DNA from: Spirochaetaceae bacterium
GTDB taxonomy: Bacteria > Spirochaetota > Spirochaetia > DSM-27196 > PWMO01
NCBI GenBank assembly: GCA_007693325.1
Contig: REDW01000093.1
Span: forward strand, 1-50,012
Reading direction: 5' to 3'
DNA: 50,012 nt
Both the position numbers and the translations under genes were made by a program. Below, in pieces: positions 42,582 through 49,912 of this stretch. Each line of letters begins with the position of its first letter. Position 1 is the first letter of the stretch. Below the pieces are notes generated by a model. It had not been told where the DNA came from. It worked only from the letters and a program-made list of their open reading frames with translations, and ran no database searches.

Positions 42582-42601
42582 TTATCGAGCGTACTCGATA
42601 A
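42582..42601. promoter_or_regulatory. Perfect inverted repeat, likely operator
   Basis: TTATCGAG-CGTA-CTCGATAA, an 8-base perfect inverted repeat between the divergent TspO-like and sensor kinase genes, 14 bases before the kinase promoter. No T-run follows, so it is more like a protein-binding site than a terminator. Confidence 0.5.
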
Positions 42602-42615
42602 TTGAGTATATCATA

Positions 42616-42644
42616 TAGACCAATTCTAACAAATAGAGTAGAAT
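42616..42644 (+). promoter_or_regulatory. Probable promoter for the sensor kinase gene
   Basis: TAGACC at 42616-42621, 17 bases, TAGAAT at 42639-42644 in an AT-rich block that stands out from its surroundings. Leader about 24 bases. Confidence 0.5.
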
Positions 42645-42673
42645 ACCACTTAACCTGCGGCAAGGATGTGCCG

Positions 42674-44815
42674 ATGCAGCGTACCCGACCGAGAACAATC
42701 CTGCTTGTAGAAGATGAAGCCGGCAACACAAGCTACCAGAAGTTGGCGCTCGAGAAGTGCGGCTACGCGGTAATCACGGCGGATAGTGGAAACAAGGCGC
42801 TGGAGTTTGTCGAGATGTCGCCTGACATCGATTTGATCTTGATGGATATCGATCTTGGAACGGGGATAGATGGCACGCGAGCCGCTGAACTGATCCTCCA
42901 GAACCACGATCTGCCGATAGTCTTCCTCTCAGGTCACACAGACCCCGAGACGGTAGCCAGAACTCAAGAAATCACCTCCTACGGTTATGTGGCTAAACCC
43001 AGCGCCATCACGGTTGTGGATGCCACGATCAAGATGGCGCTCAGACTGTTTGAGGCCAACAGCAGAGTCCGGCAAAGCGAAGCGAAGCAGACCGCTATGG
43101 CTTCAAATATCGCCGATGTTATCGTCATAATCGATCGAGACGCGATCAACCAATACACCAGTTTGAACGTGGAGAAATGGTTCGGCTGGAAGCCCGAAGA
43201 ACTGGTAGGGACAAGCGTGTGGGAGAGGGTTCACCCCGATGACCTGCAGGCGACGCAGCGGTTCATTTCTACTCTCATGACGGACGCCGGAGCCGGCGCA
43301 ACAACCGAGTATCGTTTTCGCTGCAGCAACGGCAACTACACGTGGGTTGAGATGACCGTTGTCAATCTTTTTCATGACCGCGCAATTTGCGGATTACTGG
43401 GGAATTATCACGACATCAGCCAACGCAAACAGGCGCAGGATGCCCTGTTGAAGAGTCAAAGCCTGCTCAATGAGATGGGAAGGATTGCCAAAATCGGAGG
43501 ATGGAGGGTTGACCTGCAAACCGGGGGATCTGAATGGACCCGCGAACTCTACGCCATTCACGAAGTGGATCTCTCGTTTGTACCAACCGTGGAGAAGGTA
43601 ATAGAGTTTGACACCCCCGCCTATCGAGAAATGCACCGACAAGCTATCAGGCGTGCCACACAATCCGGCCGGCCCTACGATCTGGAGGTGGAGATAGTCA
43701 CCGCCAAGGGCAACAGCCGCTGGCTGCGTATTCTCGGCAGATCGGTTAGCACCAATGGCGTGATGACACACCGGGTGGGTATAACCCAGGATATAACCGA
43801 ACACAAGCTGAACCAGACCAGGCTGCGGCAAAGCGAGGAAAAGCACAAGAAGATGGTGGCCAACATCTCGGATGTCATCTCGATAATGAGTGCCGATGGT
43901 GTGTTGAGCTACCACAGCCCAAATATAGCAAAGCAGTTCGGCTGGTCAGCAGAAGAGCTGGCAGGCACCAGTGGCTGGGATACCGTGCACCCGGATGACC
44001 TGCAGCGCGTGCAGCAGCAGTTCTCTTCGATAGTGGAGCATGACAACGCAACGGGCACGATGGAGTACCGCTTCAAGTGCCGTGACGGAAGCTATAAGCT
44101 GATAGAGCTTACCGCGGTAAACCTTTGCAACGATCCGCTCATAGACGGCATCTTGATGAACTTCCATGACATCACCGAGCGCAGCAAGGCCCAGGAGACC
44201 ATCAAGGCTCTCCTGACCGAGAGAGAGCTAACGCTCAAAGAAGTGCATCATCGTGTCAAGAATAACATGAACACAGTCAGCGGCCTCTTGAGCCTGCAGG
44301 CTTCGACCTTGAAGGATCCAGAGGCTATTGACGCCCTGGAGAATGCAGAACGGCGAGTGAAGAGTCTGCTGGTCTTGTACGACAAGCTGTATCGGTCTTC
44401 GATTTACGACGTTGTATCTGTTCAGAGGTACCTTTCGGCTCTGGTTGATGAGATCATCGGCAACTTTGTGAATAGCGAGAACGTGCGGGTTGACAAGAGG
44501 ATTCAGGATTTTGACCTGGATGCGGCACGTGTGCAGCCGCTCGGAATTATTGTCAACGAGCTTCTCTGCAACACCATGAAGTACGCGTTTGGCGCCGCTG
44601 ATACAGGCTTGATCAGGGTATCTGCAACACTTTCCGATGGTCATGTGACCGTTGGCATTCAGGACAACGGCAAAGGTATCCCGGATTGGGTGGACTTTGA
44701 GAATTCGACGGGTTTGGGTTTCCAGCTCGTTGCCGCGCTTGCCGCGCAGATCGGTGGCACAATAAGAATCGAGCGTGGAAACGGGACCGAGATAGTTCTG
44801 GAGTTTGAGTTGTGA
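42674..44815 (+). CDS. Receiver-PAS-PAS-PAS-HisKA_2 sensor histidine kinase
   Basis: A 713-residue soluble kinase. Residues ~10-125 form an intact receiver with Asp58 (ILMDIDLG) and VAKP; three PAS domains follow (about 140-260, 265-385 and 395-515), the first and third nearly parallel in sequence (WFGW.PEELVGTS..ERVHPDDLQ). The HisKA_2 segment KEVHHRVKNNMNTV holds the phosphorylated histidine (525/526), then an ATPase domain with NELLCNTMKYAF and DNGKGI. No membrane segment, so it should sense a cytoplasmic signal. Start ATG 42674 with AAGGAT upstream. Output partners are not encoded next to it. Confidence 0.92.
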   Translation: MQRTRPRTILLVEDEAGNTSYQKLALEKCGYAVITADSGNKALEFVEMSPDIDLILMDIDLGTGIDGTRAAELILQNHDLPIVFLSGHTDPETVARTQEITSYGYVAKPSAITVVDATIKMALRLFEANSRVRQSEAKQTAMASNIADVIVIIDRDAINQYTSLNVEKWFGWKPEELVGTSVWERVHPDDLQATQRFISTLMTDAGAGATTEYRFRCSNGNYTWVEMTVVNLFHDRAICGLLGNYHDISQRKQAQDALLKSQSLLNEMGRIAKIGGWRVDLQTGGSEWTRELYAIHEVDLSFVPTVEKVIEFDTPAYREMHRQAIRRATQSGRPYDLEVEIVTAKGNSRWLRILGRSVSTNGVMTHRVGITQDITEHKLNQTRLRQSEEKHKKMVANISDVISIMSADGVLSYHSPNIAKQFGWSAEELAGTSGWDTVHPDDLQRVQQQFSSIVEHDNATGTMEYRFKCRDGSYKLIELTAVNLCNDPLIDGILMNFHDITERSKAQETIKALLTERELTLKEVHHRVKNNMNTVSGLLSLQASTLKDPEAIDALENAERRVKSLLVLYDKLYRSSIYDVVSVQRYLSALVDEIIGNFVNSENVRVDKRIQDFDLDAARVQPLGIIVNELLCNTMKYAFGAADTGLIRVSATLSDGHVTVGIQDNGKGIPDWVDFENSTGLGFQLVAALAAQIGGTIRIERGNGTEIVLEFEL

Positions 44816-44897
44816 TTGCCGCAAGGTACCACCGCAATAGCCAGCGCGGCGCGCAACGCTGCGCTGTTTGATCGAGAAACCCGGGGAGGATAGCAGG

Positions 44898-45629
44898 ATG
44901 TTTGATCCGCAAACAACGAGAAATATGCTGAAGACCCGGTGGCCGGAGCTCGACCGAAGCAAGACCGACCAGGGAAGGGGTAAGCCGCCGCCACAGATGC
45001 AGAAGCCGTGCGGCGCAGAGACCGTGGCGCTGCCTGAACCGGGAACGGCAATCAAACACGCCGTGGCATTTCGCGATGCGGTTGCTTGCAGAGAATCGCG
45101 CCGAAGCTTTTCGGATGCGGCGCTCGCGCTGGATGAGCTCTCGTATCTGTTATGGGCAACCCAGGGAGTAAGAAAGAGCACCGCCAAGGCGAGCTTCCGC
45201 ACGGTGCCGTCCGGCGGCGCGCGGCATGCCTTTGAGACCTATCTTTTTGTCAGCCGGGTGGAAGGGCTGGAACCGGGGCTCTACCGCTATCTTCCTTTCG
45301 ACCATGCCCTGTGCGTGCAGTGGAAGAGGGCGGACTTTGAACCGGAGCTGGACGAGGCGCTGCTGAAGCACCACTTTGGCGCAGCGGTGGATTTCATATG
45401 GGCGGCGATACCGTACCGCTGCGAGTGGTCGTATTCGTGGGAGAGTCTGCGTCTCATACTGCTGGACGCCGGCCATGTATGCGCTCATCTCTACCTTGCG
45501 TGTGAAGACGTGGGCTGCGGTACGTGCGCCGTTGGTGCGTATGACCAGCAAAGACTTGACGCCCTGATTGGAGTGGATGGCTATGACGAGTTTGCCGTCT
45601 ACGCAGCGCCGGTGGGCAAGCAACGATAA
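44898..45629 (+). CDS. SagB-type nitroreductase/dehydrogenase
   Basis: A 243-residue FMN-dependent oxidoreductase of the SagB/ThcOx group. SRRSFSD, the LLWATQGVR helix, the FMN-contacting RTVPSGGARHAFETYLFV and GLYRYLP are family traits. In peptide toxin clusters SagB oxidises azolines, but no cyclodehydratase (SagC/D, YcaO) or precursor peptide is visible here. Stand-alone members are common and of unknown substrate. ATG at 44898 is preferred over TTG 44868 because GGGGAGGA lies before it. The thioesterase gene begins 26 bases later. Confidence 0.87.
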   Translation: MFDPQTTRNMLKTRWPELDRSKTDQGRGKPPPQMQKPCGAETVALPEPGTAIKHAVAFRDAVACRESRRSFSDAALALDELSYLLWATQGVRKSTAKASFRTVPSGGARHAFETYLFVSRVEGLEPGLYRYLPFDHALCVQWKRADFEPELDEALLKHHFGAAVDFIWAAIPYRCEWSYSWESLRLILLDAGHVCAHLYLACEDVGCGTCAVGAYDQQRLDALIGVDGYDEFAVYAAPVGKQR

Positions 45630-45655
45630 CCATCCTTACAGGGTAGGGGATTGCC

Positions 45656-46159
45656 ATGAACTACCGCATCCGCAAGGGACAGAACATTTCCAGACACTGC
45701 ATGGTGTGCGGCATTGACAACCGCTTCGGGCTCAAGACCCGATTCCACGAAACCGAAGAGAGGGAGGTGGTTGCCGTCTTCACGCCACGCCCCGAGCATC
45801 AGAGCTATCCGGGGATGGTCCACGGCGGCATCTCGGCCGCCCTGCTCGACGAGGTTATCGGACGGGCGATCATGCCGCATGGAGATGAGAATAGCTTCGG
45901 AGTCACTGTCGACCTGAACGTGCGCTATCGCAAGGTGGTACCGCTGGGAGTGGAGTTGAAAGCCGTGGGCCGGGTTAGCCAGGAAAAGGGCCGCTTCTTT
46001 GAGGGAAGCGGCGAGCTCTATCTGCCCGACGGCAGCGTGGCCGTGTCGGCGCAGGGCAAATACCTGCGGCGCAATCTCAGTCAGATCACCAACGATGGAT
46101 TTCTGGCTGAGCAGTGGTTTGCACCCGTGGCAGAGATCCCGGACCGCATCAGCGTCTGA
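45656..46159 (+). CDS. PaaI-like hotdog-fold thioesterase
   Basis: A 167-residue hotdog protein of the 4HBT/PaaI type, which hydrolyses acyl-CoA thioesters. The active-site region is PGMVHGGISAALLDEV, with the catalytic acid on that helix. The N-terminus carries HCMVCGIDNRFGL, seen in a subgroup of these enzymes. It may be cotranscribed with the nitroreductase gene. It ends 9 bases before the convergent vapC. Confidence 0.9.
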   Translation: MNYRIRKGQNISRHCMVCGIDNRFGLKTRFHETEEREVVAVFTPRPEHQSYPGMVHGGISAALLDEVIGRAIMPHGDENSFGVTVDLNVRYRKVVPLGVELKAVGRVSQEKGRFFEGSGELYLPDGSVAVSAQGKYLRRNLSQITNDGFLAEQWFAPVAEIPDRISV

Positions 46160-46168
46160 TCACGGCGG

Positions 46169-46606
46169 TCACGCGCCGAGTACGACCGCTTCCAATTCCG
46201 GAACCGACACGAACCCGCCGTCAAAAGTGACGACTCGACGCTCGCCCGCGATTGCGAACGCAGCGAGATAGCGATCGGTCCAGACCTTCGGTGAGTAGGT
46301 GCTTCCGAGGGTCAGTCGCCGCCAGAAGTGCTCGAGTCCCAACGGCTCGAGGCTGAACTCAAAACGGGTGTCCTCAATCAGGCGGTCGTAGCACACCCAC
46401 GCCTCGCTCAGTGTGAGCGCCTCGTCGCCGAAAAGCGCCGGATTCGAGGCAAGCCGGAGGAATCCGGACTGCACCACACGGCACACGCTCGCCTCGCGGT
46501 CACCAACGGAGTTCAGCCATCGAACGGCGAGCGGGTGATGCTGGTGAGCGTCGAACGCGAGCGCCAGAAGGACGTTGACGTCAGGAAGAAACATCGAAGT
46601 CTTCAT
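46169..46606 (-). CDS. vapC: VapC-family PIN-domain toxin
   Basis: A 145-residue PIN ribonuclease, the toxin of a type II toxin-antitoxin pair; these cleave tRNA or rRNA. The acidic residues that bind magnesium are in PDVNVLLAL (Asp9), SEAW, WTDRYLAAFA and VTFDGGF. The sequence fits the TA_system_VapC (TIGR00028-like) subgroup, with CR.VQSGFLRLASNPALFG. It starts inside the end of the antitoxin gene (26-base overlap), the usual arrangement. Confidence 0.9.
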   Translation of the reverse strand: MKTSMFLPDVNVLLALAFDAHQHHPLAVRWLNSVGDREASVCRVVQSGFLRLASNPALFGDEALTLSEAWVCYDRLIEDTRFEFSLEPLGLEHFWRRLTLGSTYSPKVWTDRYLAAFAIAGERRVVTFDGGFVSVPELEAVVLGA

Positions 46607-46832
46607 GCTCGAGCAGCGCCGCGATCCGGTCCGGGGTCACGCGAACCGACCCAGGTCGCTTTGAATGAACCAGAGGAAATTCAACCCGTCGGGACTCGAT
46701 CCTTACGGCGCTTCCGGCCAACTCGTGCTCGACCGCGCGGGTGATGAACTCCTTGAGTGTAGTTCCCTGCAGAGACGATACCGCCTTGGCTCTCCGGAAT
46801 AATGTGTCGGGAAGATCGATGGTTGCGCGCAT
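46581..46832 (-). CDS. vapB: VapB-family antitoxin
   Basis: An 83-residue ribbon-helix-helix-type antitoxin: MRATIDLPDTLFRRAKAVS, then TTLKEFITRAVEHEL, with a C-terminal tail that should wrap around the toxin. The frame is open to ATG 46850, but the family start is at 46832. A possible promoter on the minus strand (TTGACT at 46867-46862, 17 bases, weak GAATAT) would place transcription right at this ATG, and tandem repeats overlap the start, fitting autorepression. Confidence 0.85.
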   Translation of the reverse strand: MRATIDLPDTLFRRAKAVSSLQGTTLKEFITRAVEHELAGSAVRIESRRVEFPLVHSKRPGSVRVTPDRIAALLEHEDFDVSS

Positions 46833-46855
46833 ATTCACATATTCGCACATTCACA
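46828..46855. repeat. Tandem 12-base direct repeats at the vapB start, likely operator
   Basis: CGCATATTCACA (46828-46839) and CGCACATTCACA (46844-46855) match at 11 of 12 positions with a 16-base period. They cover the vapB start codon and the possible -10 region. RHH antitoxins commonly bind repeated sites of this kind to repress their own operon. Confidence 0.55.
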
Positions 46856-46859
46856 CTAC

Positions 46860-47432
46860 AGAGTCAAGTCCTGCTCAGACGACCGGCGCGCGAGGTGATT
46901 CGGGCCGGTTCGGGCGGCACTGCGATCACGTGGTTCTACGTCGACCGTGACGTTCACAGCGGAACTGAACCGCCTGGTACGCGCTGGGAGTTAATCCCAA
47001 CTCTTCATTAATCGGTCGACGCCGCGCAGGCAACTCACTGCTGAGCTGATAGCAGGTGCTTGCCGGCAAGAACAGCAGCGCTGTCTCCGGACTTGTGTCG
47101 ACGAGAAACCGAATAATACTTCCTCTGGAGCAAAAAATACGTCCTTTCGAGCAAGCGCGGCAGTCCATCACCGCCTATACTGTACTCTGGCTGTGGGATT
47201 ATCCCGTACGCATCCGGTGATTGTGCTTCACTGCCCGTTCCTGCTTCAGATCGCCTCTGCTGACCACTCACCGCATCGGCTGGAGGGTGCCTATGTCGCT
47301 GCAGCAGCCCATTCTCAACCACAGCGTTTCTGCTCTGAGAGCCGAATGCAGAGTTGATGCTTCCTCGGCTCTTCGAGTTGCATACAGGAGCGGTCCGGTG
47401 ACCGCATGAACACGGTTTCCAGGAGAGAAACG
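46860..47432. other. Gene-poor stretch between vapBC and the variable lipoprotein gene
   Basis: About 570 bases with only short open frames that lack ribosome sites and recognisable motifs. TATACT at 47176-47181 could be a -10 box, but the -35 is poor, and it would give a 250-base leader to the lipoprotein gene. A TA-rich island (around 47115-47140) stands out. I see no tRNA, insertion sequence end or clear repeat here. Confidence 0.5.
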
Positions 47433-49274
47433 ATGAAGACAAAACTGTTGTACGGGGTAGCGGCAGTGATACTTGTAGCACTGCTGGCGGTGGCAGGATG
47501 CTCGAACCCGCTTAGCGGAGGCTCGGGGGCGAGTGATCGGCACGCTACAGCTGCAGTGACTGACAGCGGCGACGTGGCTCCATTGTCTGACGACCCGGTG
47601 GAGATCGAACTTCTCACCGCTAAGGACAAGGTCGCAGGCACTCTCAACGTAACCAACGACTCGGAGAACCTGTACGTGGAGTTCCTCCCGAGTGAACAGT
47701 GGTGCATCGTTGAGACACACGTGCACGTTGCCAACACGCTCGATGACTTTGCGCTCGTCGGACGGTGGAAGACTCCTGCACCGGGGTTGTTCGACTTCAA
47801 GACCGACCACGACTGCGAGCCTCCGTACGAGTATACGATCGCGCTCGGCGATCTTGATGTGCAAGAAGACTTGATCATCGCCGCGCATGCGAAACTCTCT
47901 GATGGAGAGGTGACGGAGACCGCCTGGGCGGCTGGTACCCGTTTCTCCGAACGGGGCAACTGGGCAACCTACTTCACGTACAGCTTGACGTTCATGCTTG
48001 ACCTTGACGTGTTCCCCGAAGGTAAGGGGGCTGTTGCGGGGCAGGGGAGGTATCCGGCTGGTGCCGATGTGACCATTGAGGCAACCCCGGCAGACCACTG
48101 GCAGTTCGTGAACTGGACTGAGGGCGATGAGGTGCTCGGAACAGACGCAGTTCAGTCGTACACGATGCCACCGCGGGATCACACGCTGACGGCCAACTTC
48201 GAGCCGATCCTCTACGAGCTCACGCTGCTCGTCGAACCGTCGGATGGTGGCGAAGTAAGCGGCGCGGGATCCTACACCTTTGGGCAGGAGATTGAGCTGA
48301 CGGCCACTGCGTACGACGGATACGTGTTTGTGAAGTGGGTCGATGAGGACGGCGAACAGGTCAGCGATGTACCGGACTTCTCGTTCACCATGCCCGGTAT
48401 GGGCACCACGCTTAAGGCAGTGCTCCAAACGGCGGTGCCGCAGGATCTGGAGTCTCCTCACATTGGTACGCTCCGGTACGTTCCTGGCGGCTCATACCAG
48501 CGGGACGACGGTCCTGAGAACATAACCACGGTAAGCCAGTTCTACATGAGTGTCCATCACATCACCCAGGCGCAGTTCCTGGACATCATGGGCGATCCCA
48601 GTGACACAACGAGATCAACCGGCACCGACGACCCGGTACAGTGGGTCAACTGGTACGACGCCATAGCGTTCTGCAACAAGCTGAGCCTGGCCGAGGGCAA
48701 GCAGCTGGTGTATGGCGTGACCGGGATCACCGATTGGGGTGCTCTGGAGTATGACGACATCCCAACCACGTCGACCGCTACCTGGAACGAGGCGACCATG
48801 GACATGGATGCCGACGGCTACCGGCTGCCCACGGAGGCTGAGTGGATGTGGGCTGCGATGGGTGCCGACATGGAGCCCGATGCGATGCAAGCGGGGATCA
48901 ACCGGACGGGGTATCTCAAACCGTTTGCCGGGTATGACGGAACAAACAGTCTCGGCGACTACGCGGTTTACCGCGGAAACTCCGGTCCTGGTGACACCAA
49001 TGAAGAACCTCGCACGACCCGGCCGGTAGGCAGCAAGCTCCCGAACGAGCTTGGGCTCTACGACATGAGCGGGAATGTGTGGGACTGGACGTGGGATTGG
49101 AAGGCGGACTATCCGTCCTACTCGCTGACGGACCCGACCGGCCCGCCCTCGGGCACGTACCGGGTAGTCCGGGGCGGCAGCTGGGGCAGCTTCGCCTCCG
49201 GCTGCGCCGTTGCCTACCGGTTCGGCTACTTCCCGCACTACCGCTACTACGGGTTCCGGGTCGTCTCCCGCTGA
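47433..49274 (+). CDS. TvpA-like variable lipoprotein: InlB-type repeats plus FGE-sulfatase/C-type-lectin domain (DGR target)
   Basis: A 613-residue surface lipoprotein. The signal peptide ends in the lipobox AVAGC (Cys23). A unique beta-rich region (about 40-185) is followed by two divergent InlB B-repeats (about 187-256 and 262-330), each ending in a TMP..TLxAxx line. Residues ~345-613 form an FGE-sulfatase (SUMF1) domain with the C-type-lectin-like fold: VPGGSYQRDD, YRLPTEAEWMWAA, YDMSGNVWDWTWD and RVVRGGSW. In Treponema denticola such a lipoprotein (TvpA) is the target of a diversity-generating retroelement. Here the last ~30 codons show the same pattern (see the VR entry). Start ATG 47433 has AGGAGAGAAA upstream; another ATG at 47406 lacks a site. 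A ligand-binding surface role is inferred. Confidence 0.9.
   Translation: MKTKLLYGVAAVILVALLAVAGCSNPLSGGSGASDRHATAAVTDSGDVAPLSDDPVEIELLTAKDKVAGTLNVTNDSENLYVEFLPSEQWCIVETHVHVANTLDDFALVGRWKTPAPGLFDFKTDHDCEPPYEYTIALGDLDVQEDLIIAAHAKLSDGEVTETAWAAGTRFSERGNWATYFTYSLTFMLDLDVFPEGKGAVAGQGRYPAGADVTIEATPADHWQFVNWTEGDEVLGTDAVQSYTMPPRDHTLTANFEPILYELTLLVEPSDGGEVSGAGSYTFGQEIELTATAYDGYVFVKWVDEDGEQVSDVPDFSFTMPGMGTTLKAVLQTAVPQDLESPHIGTLRYVPGGSYQRDDGPENITTVSQFYMSVHHITQAQFLDIMGDPSDTTRSTGTDDPVQWVNWYDAIAFCNKLSLAEGKQLVYGVTGITDWGALEYDDIPTTSTATWNEATMDMDADGYRLPTEAEWMWAAMGADMEPDAMQAGINRTGYLKPFAGYDGTNSLGDYAVYRGNSGPGDTNEEPRTTRPVGSKLPNELGLYDMSGNVWDWTWDWKADYPSYSLTDPTGPPSGTYRVVRGGSWGSFASGCAVAYRFGYFPHYRYYGFRVVSR
49161..49274 (+). 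repeat. Candidate DGR variable region (VR)
   Basis: The C-terminal codons alternate between fixed residues (R580 G G S W584, A588, C591, V593-A594, R596, P601, R604, G607 F R V V) and codons that are Asn in the templates of related elements. These are 585 GGC, 586 AGC, 587 TTC, 589 TCC, 590 GGC, 595 TAC, 597 TTC, 598 GGC, 599 TAC, 600 TTC, 602 CAC, 603 TAC, 605 TAC, 606 TAC (and perhaps 592 GCC). Every one is NNC, as expected if AAC in a template is mutated at its two adenines. The residues (Tyr, Phe, Gly, Ser, His) suit a binding face. The template copy is not in the window. Confidence 0.78.
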
Positions 49275-49286
49275 GTTCTGCCTCAG
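49271..49286. other. Inverted repeat at the end of the VR
   Basis: CTGAG-TTCTGC-CTCAG, a 5-base perfect stem spanning the stop codon directly after the candidate VR. DGR targets often carry a small hairpin just 3' of the VR that helps template-directed replacement; the stem here is short, so the link is tentative. Confidence 0.35.
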
Positions 49287-49318
49287 ACTGAGCGAGGCCG
49301 GGTGGGGCGGCGGAAGGC

Positions 49319-49338
49319 GGCCGGGCGTCAAGCCGGCC
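49319..49338. other. GC-rich hairpin between lipoprotein and HRDC genes
   Basis: GGCCGG-GCGTCAAG-CCGGCC forms a 6-base all-GC stem about 45 bases past the lipoprotein stop. There is no T-run. It could be a DGR hairpin, a weak terminator or an mRNA-stability element. Confidence 0.4.
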
Positions 49339-49393
49339 TCCCGAGGTCGGCTCACCCGCGCCGAGCGGCGATCGATCGTGAGAAGGAGATGCC

Positions 49394-49912
49394 GTGGCGC
49401 TGTTCTCGCAGTTCCAGACGTTTTTCCTGAGTCCTTTCAGCGAGGCGTCGGTCTCCGACGAGCTGAACAGGTTTCTGCGCGGTCACCGCATCATCAACGT
49501 CGAGAAGAAAATGATCGACGGGGAGCGCGGCACCGGATGGCTGTTCCTGGTGGAGTACGGACAGGAGCAGAAGGGCGGCGCAAGCTATTCGGCGAAGACC
49601 GACTGGCGGGAGGTACTCAGCGTTGACGAGTGTGTGATGTTTGACAAACTGCGTGGGCTGCGCAAGACGGTTGCAGAACGGCAGGGGGTTCCGGTGTATG
49701 CCGTGTTTACGAACGATCACCTCGCCGCGATGGTCAGAGGGGCGCCCCGTTCGCTGAAGGATCTTCTTGCGATTCAGGGCGTTGGCGAATCGAAGGTCTC
49801 GCAGTTCGGTGAAGAGTTCCTCGCCGCGATGCACGGCGGTCGGCTGACGTCGGCTCACCCGTTCCTATCGGGCTACAACCGGGAGTCGCTGTCCCGTGTT
49901 GTATCGCCGTGA
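49394..49912 (+). CDS. HRDC-domain protein, likely DGR accessory factor
   Basis: A 172-residue protein. Residues ~75-145 are a clear HRDC domain (helicase and RNase D C-terminal; nucleic-acid binding): FDKLRGLRKTVAERQGVPVYAVFTNDHLAAM, then the helix-hairpin line LLAIQGVGESKVSQFGEEFL. The N-terminal ~60 residues (SDELNRFLRGHRIINVEKK and WLFLVEYG) match the small HRDC proteins found beside DGR reverse transcriptases, where they replace Avd as accessory protein. No helicase domain is present. The start is GTG at 49394 with AAGGAG six bases upstream. It follows the variable lipoprotein gene by 119 bases. Confidence 0.85.
   Translation: MALFSQFQTFFLSPFSEASVSDELNRFLRGHRIINVEKKMIDGERGTGWLFLVEYGQEQKGGASYSAKTDWREVLSVDECVMFDKLRGLRKTVAERQGVPVYAVFTNDHLAAMVRGAPRSLKDLLAIQGVGESKVSQFGEEFLAAMHGGRLTSAHPFLSGYNRESLSRVVSP

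Noticed and set aside
44898-46159. Peptide (azoline) toxin cluster around the SagB-type gene
   Set aside because: No cyclodehydratase, YcaO, precursor peptide or transporter is adjacent; only a thioesterase follows.
46802-47011. Plus-strand short frame downstream of vapB promoter region
   Set aside because: Its first part is antisense to the vapB start and the rest matches no family I know; kept only as unassigned sequence.
46926-47171. Minus-strand 81-codon frame in the gene-poor stretch
   Set aside because: No ribosome site, no recognisable motif, and composition like random sequence.
47433-49274. Active formylglycine-generating enzyme
   Set aside because: The lipid anchor, InlB repeats and hypervariable C-terminus point to a binding protein using the FGE fold, and no sulfatase gene is nearby.
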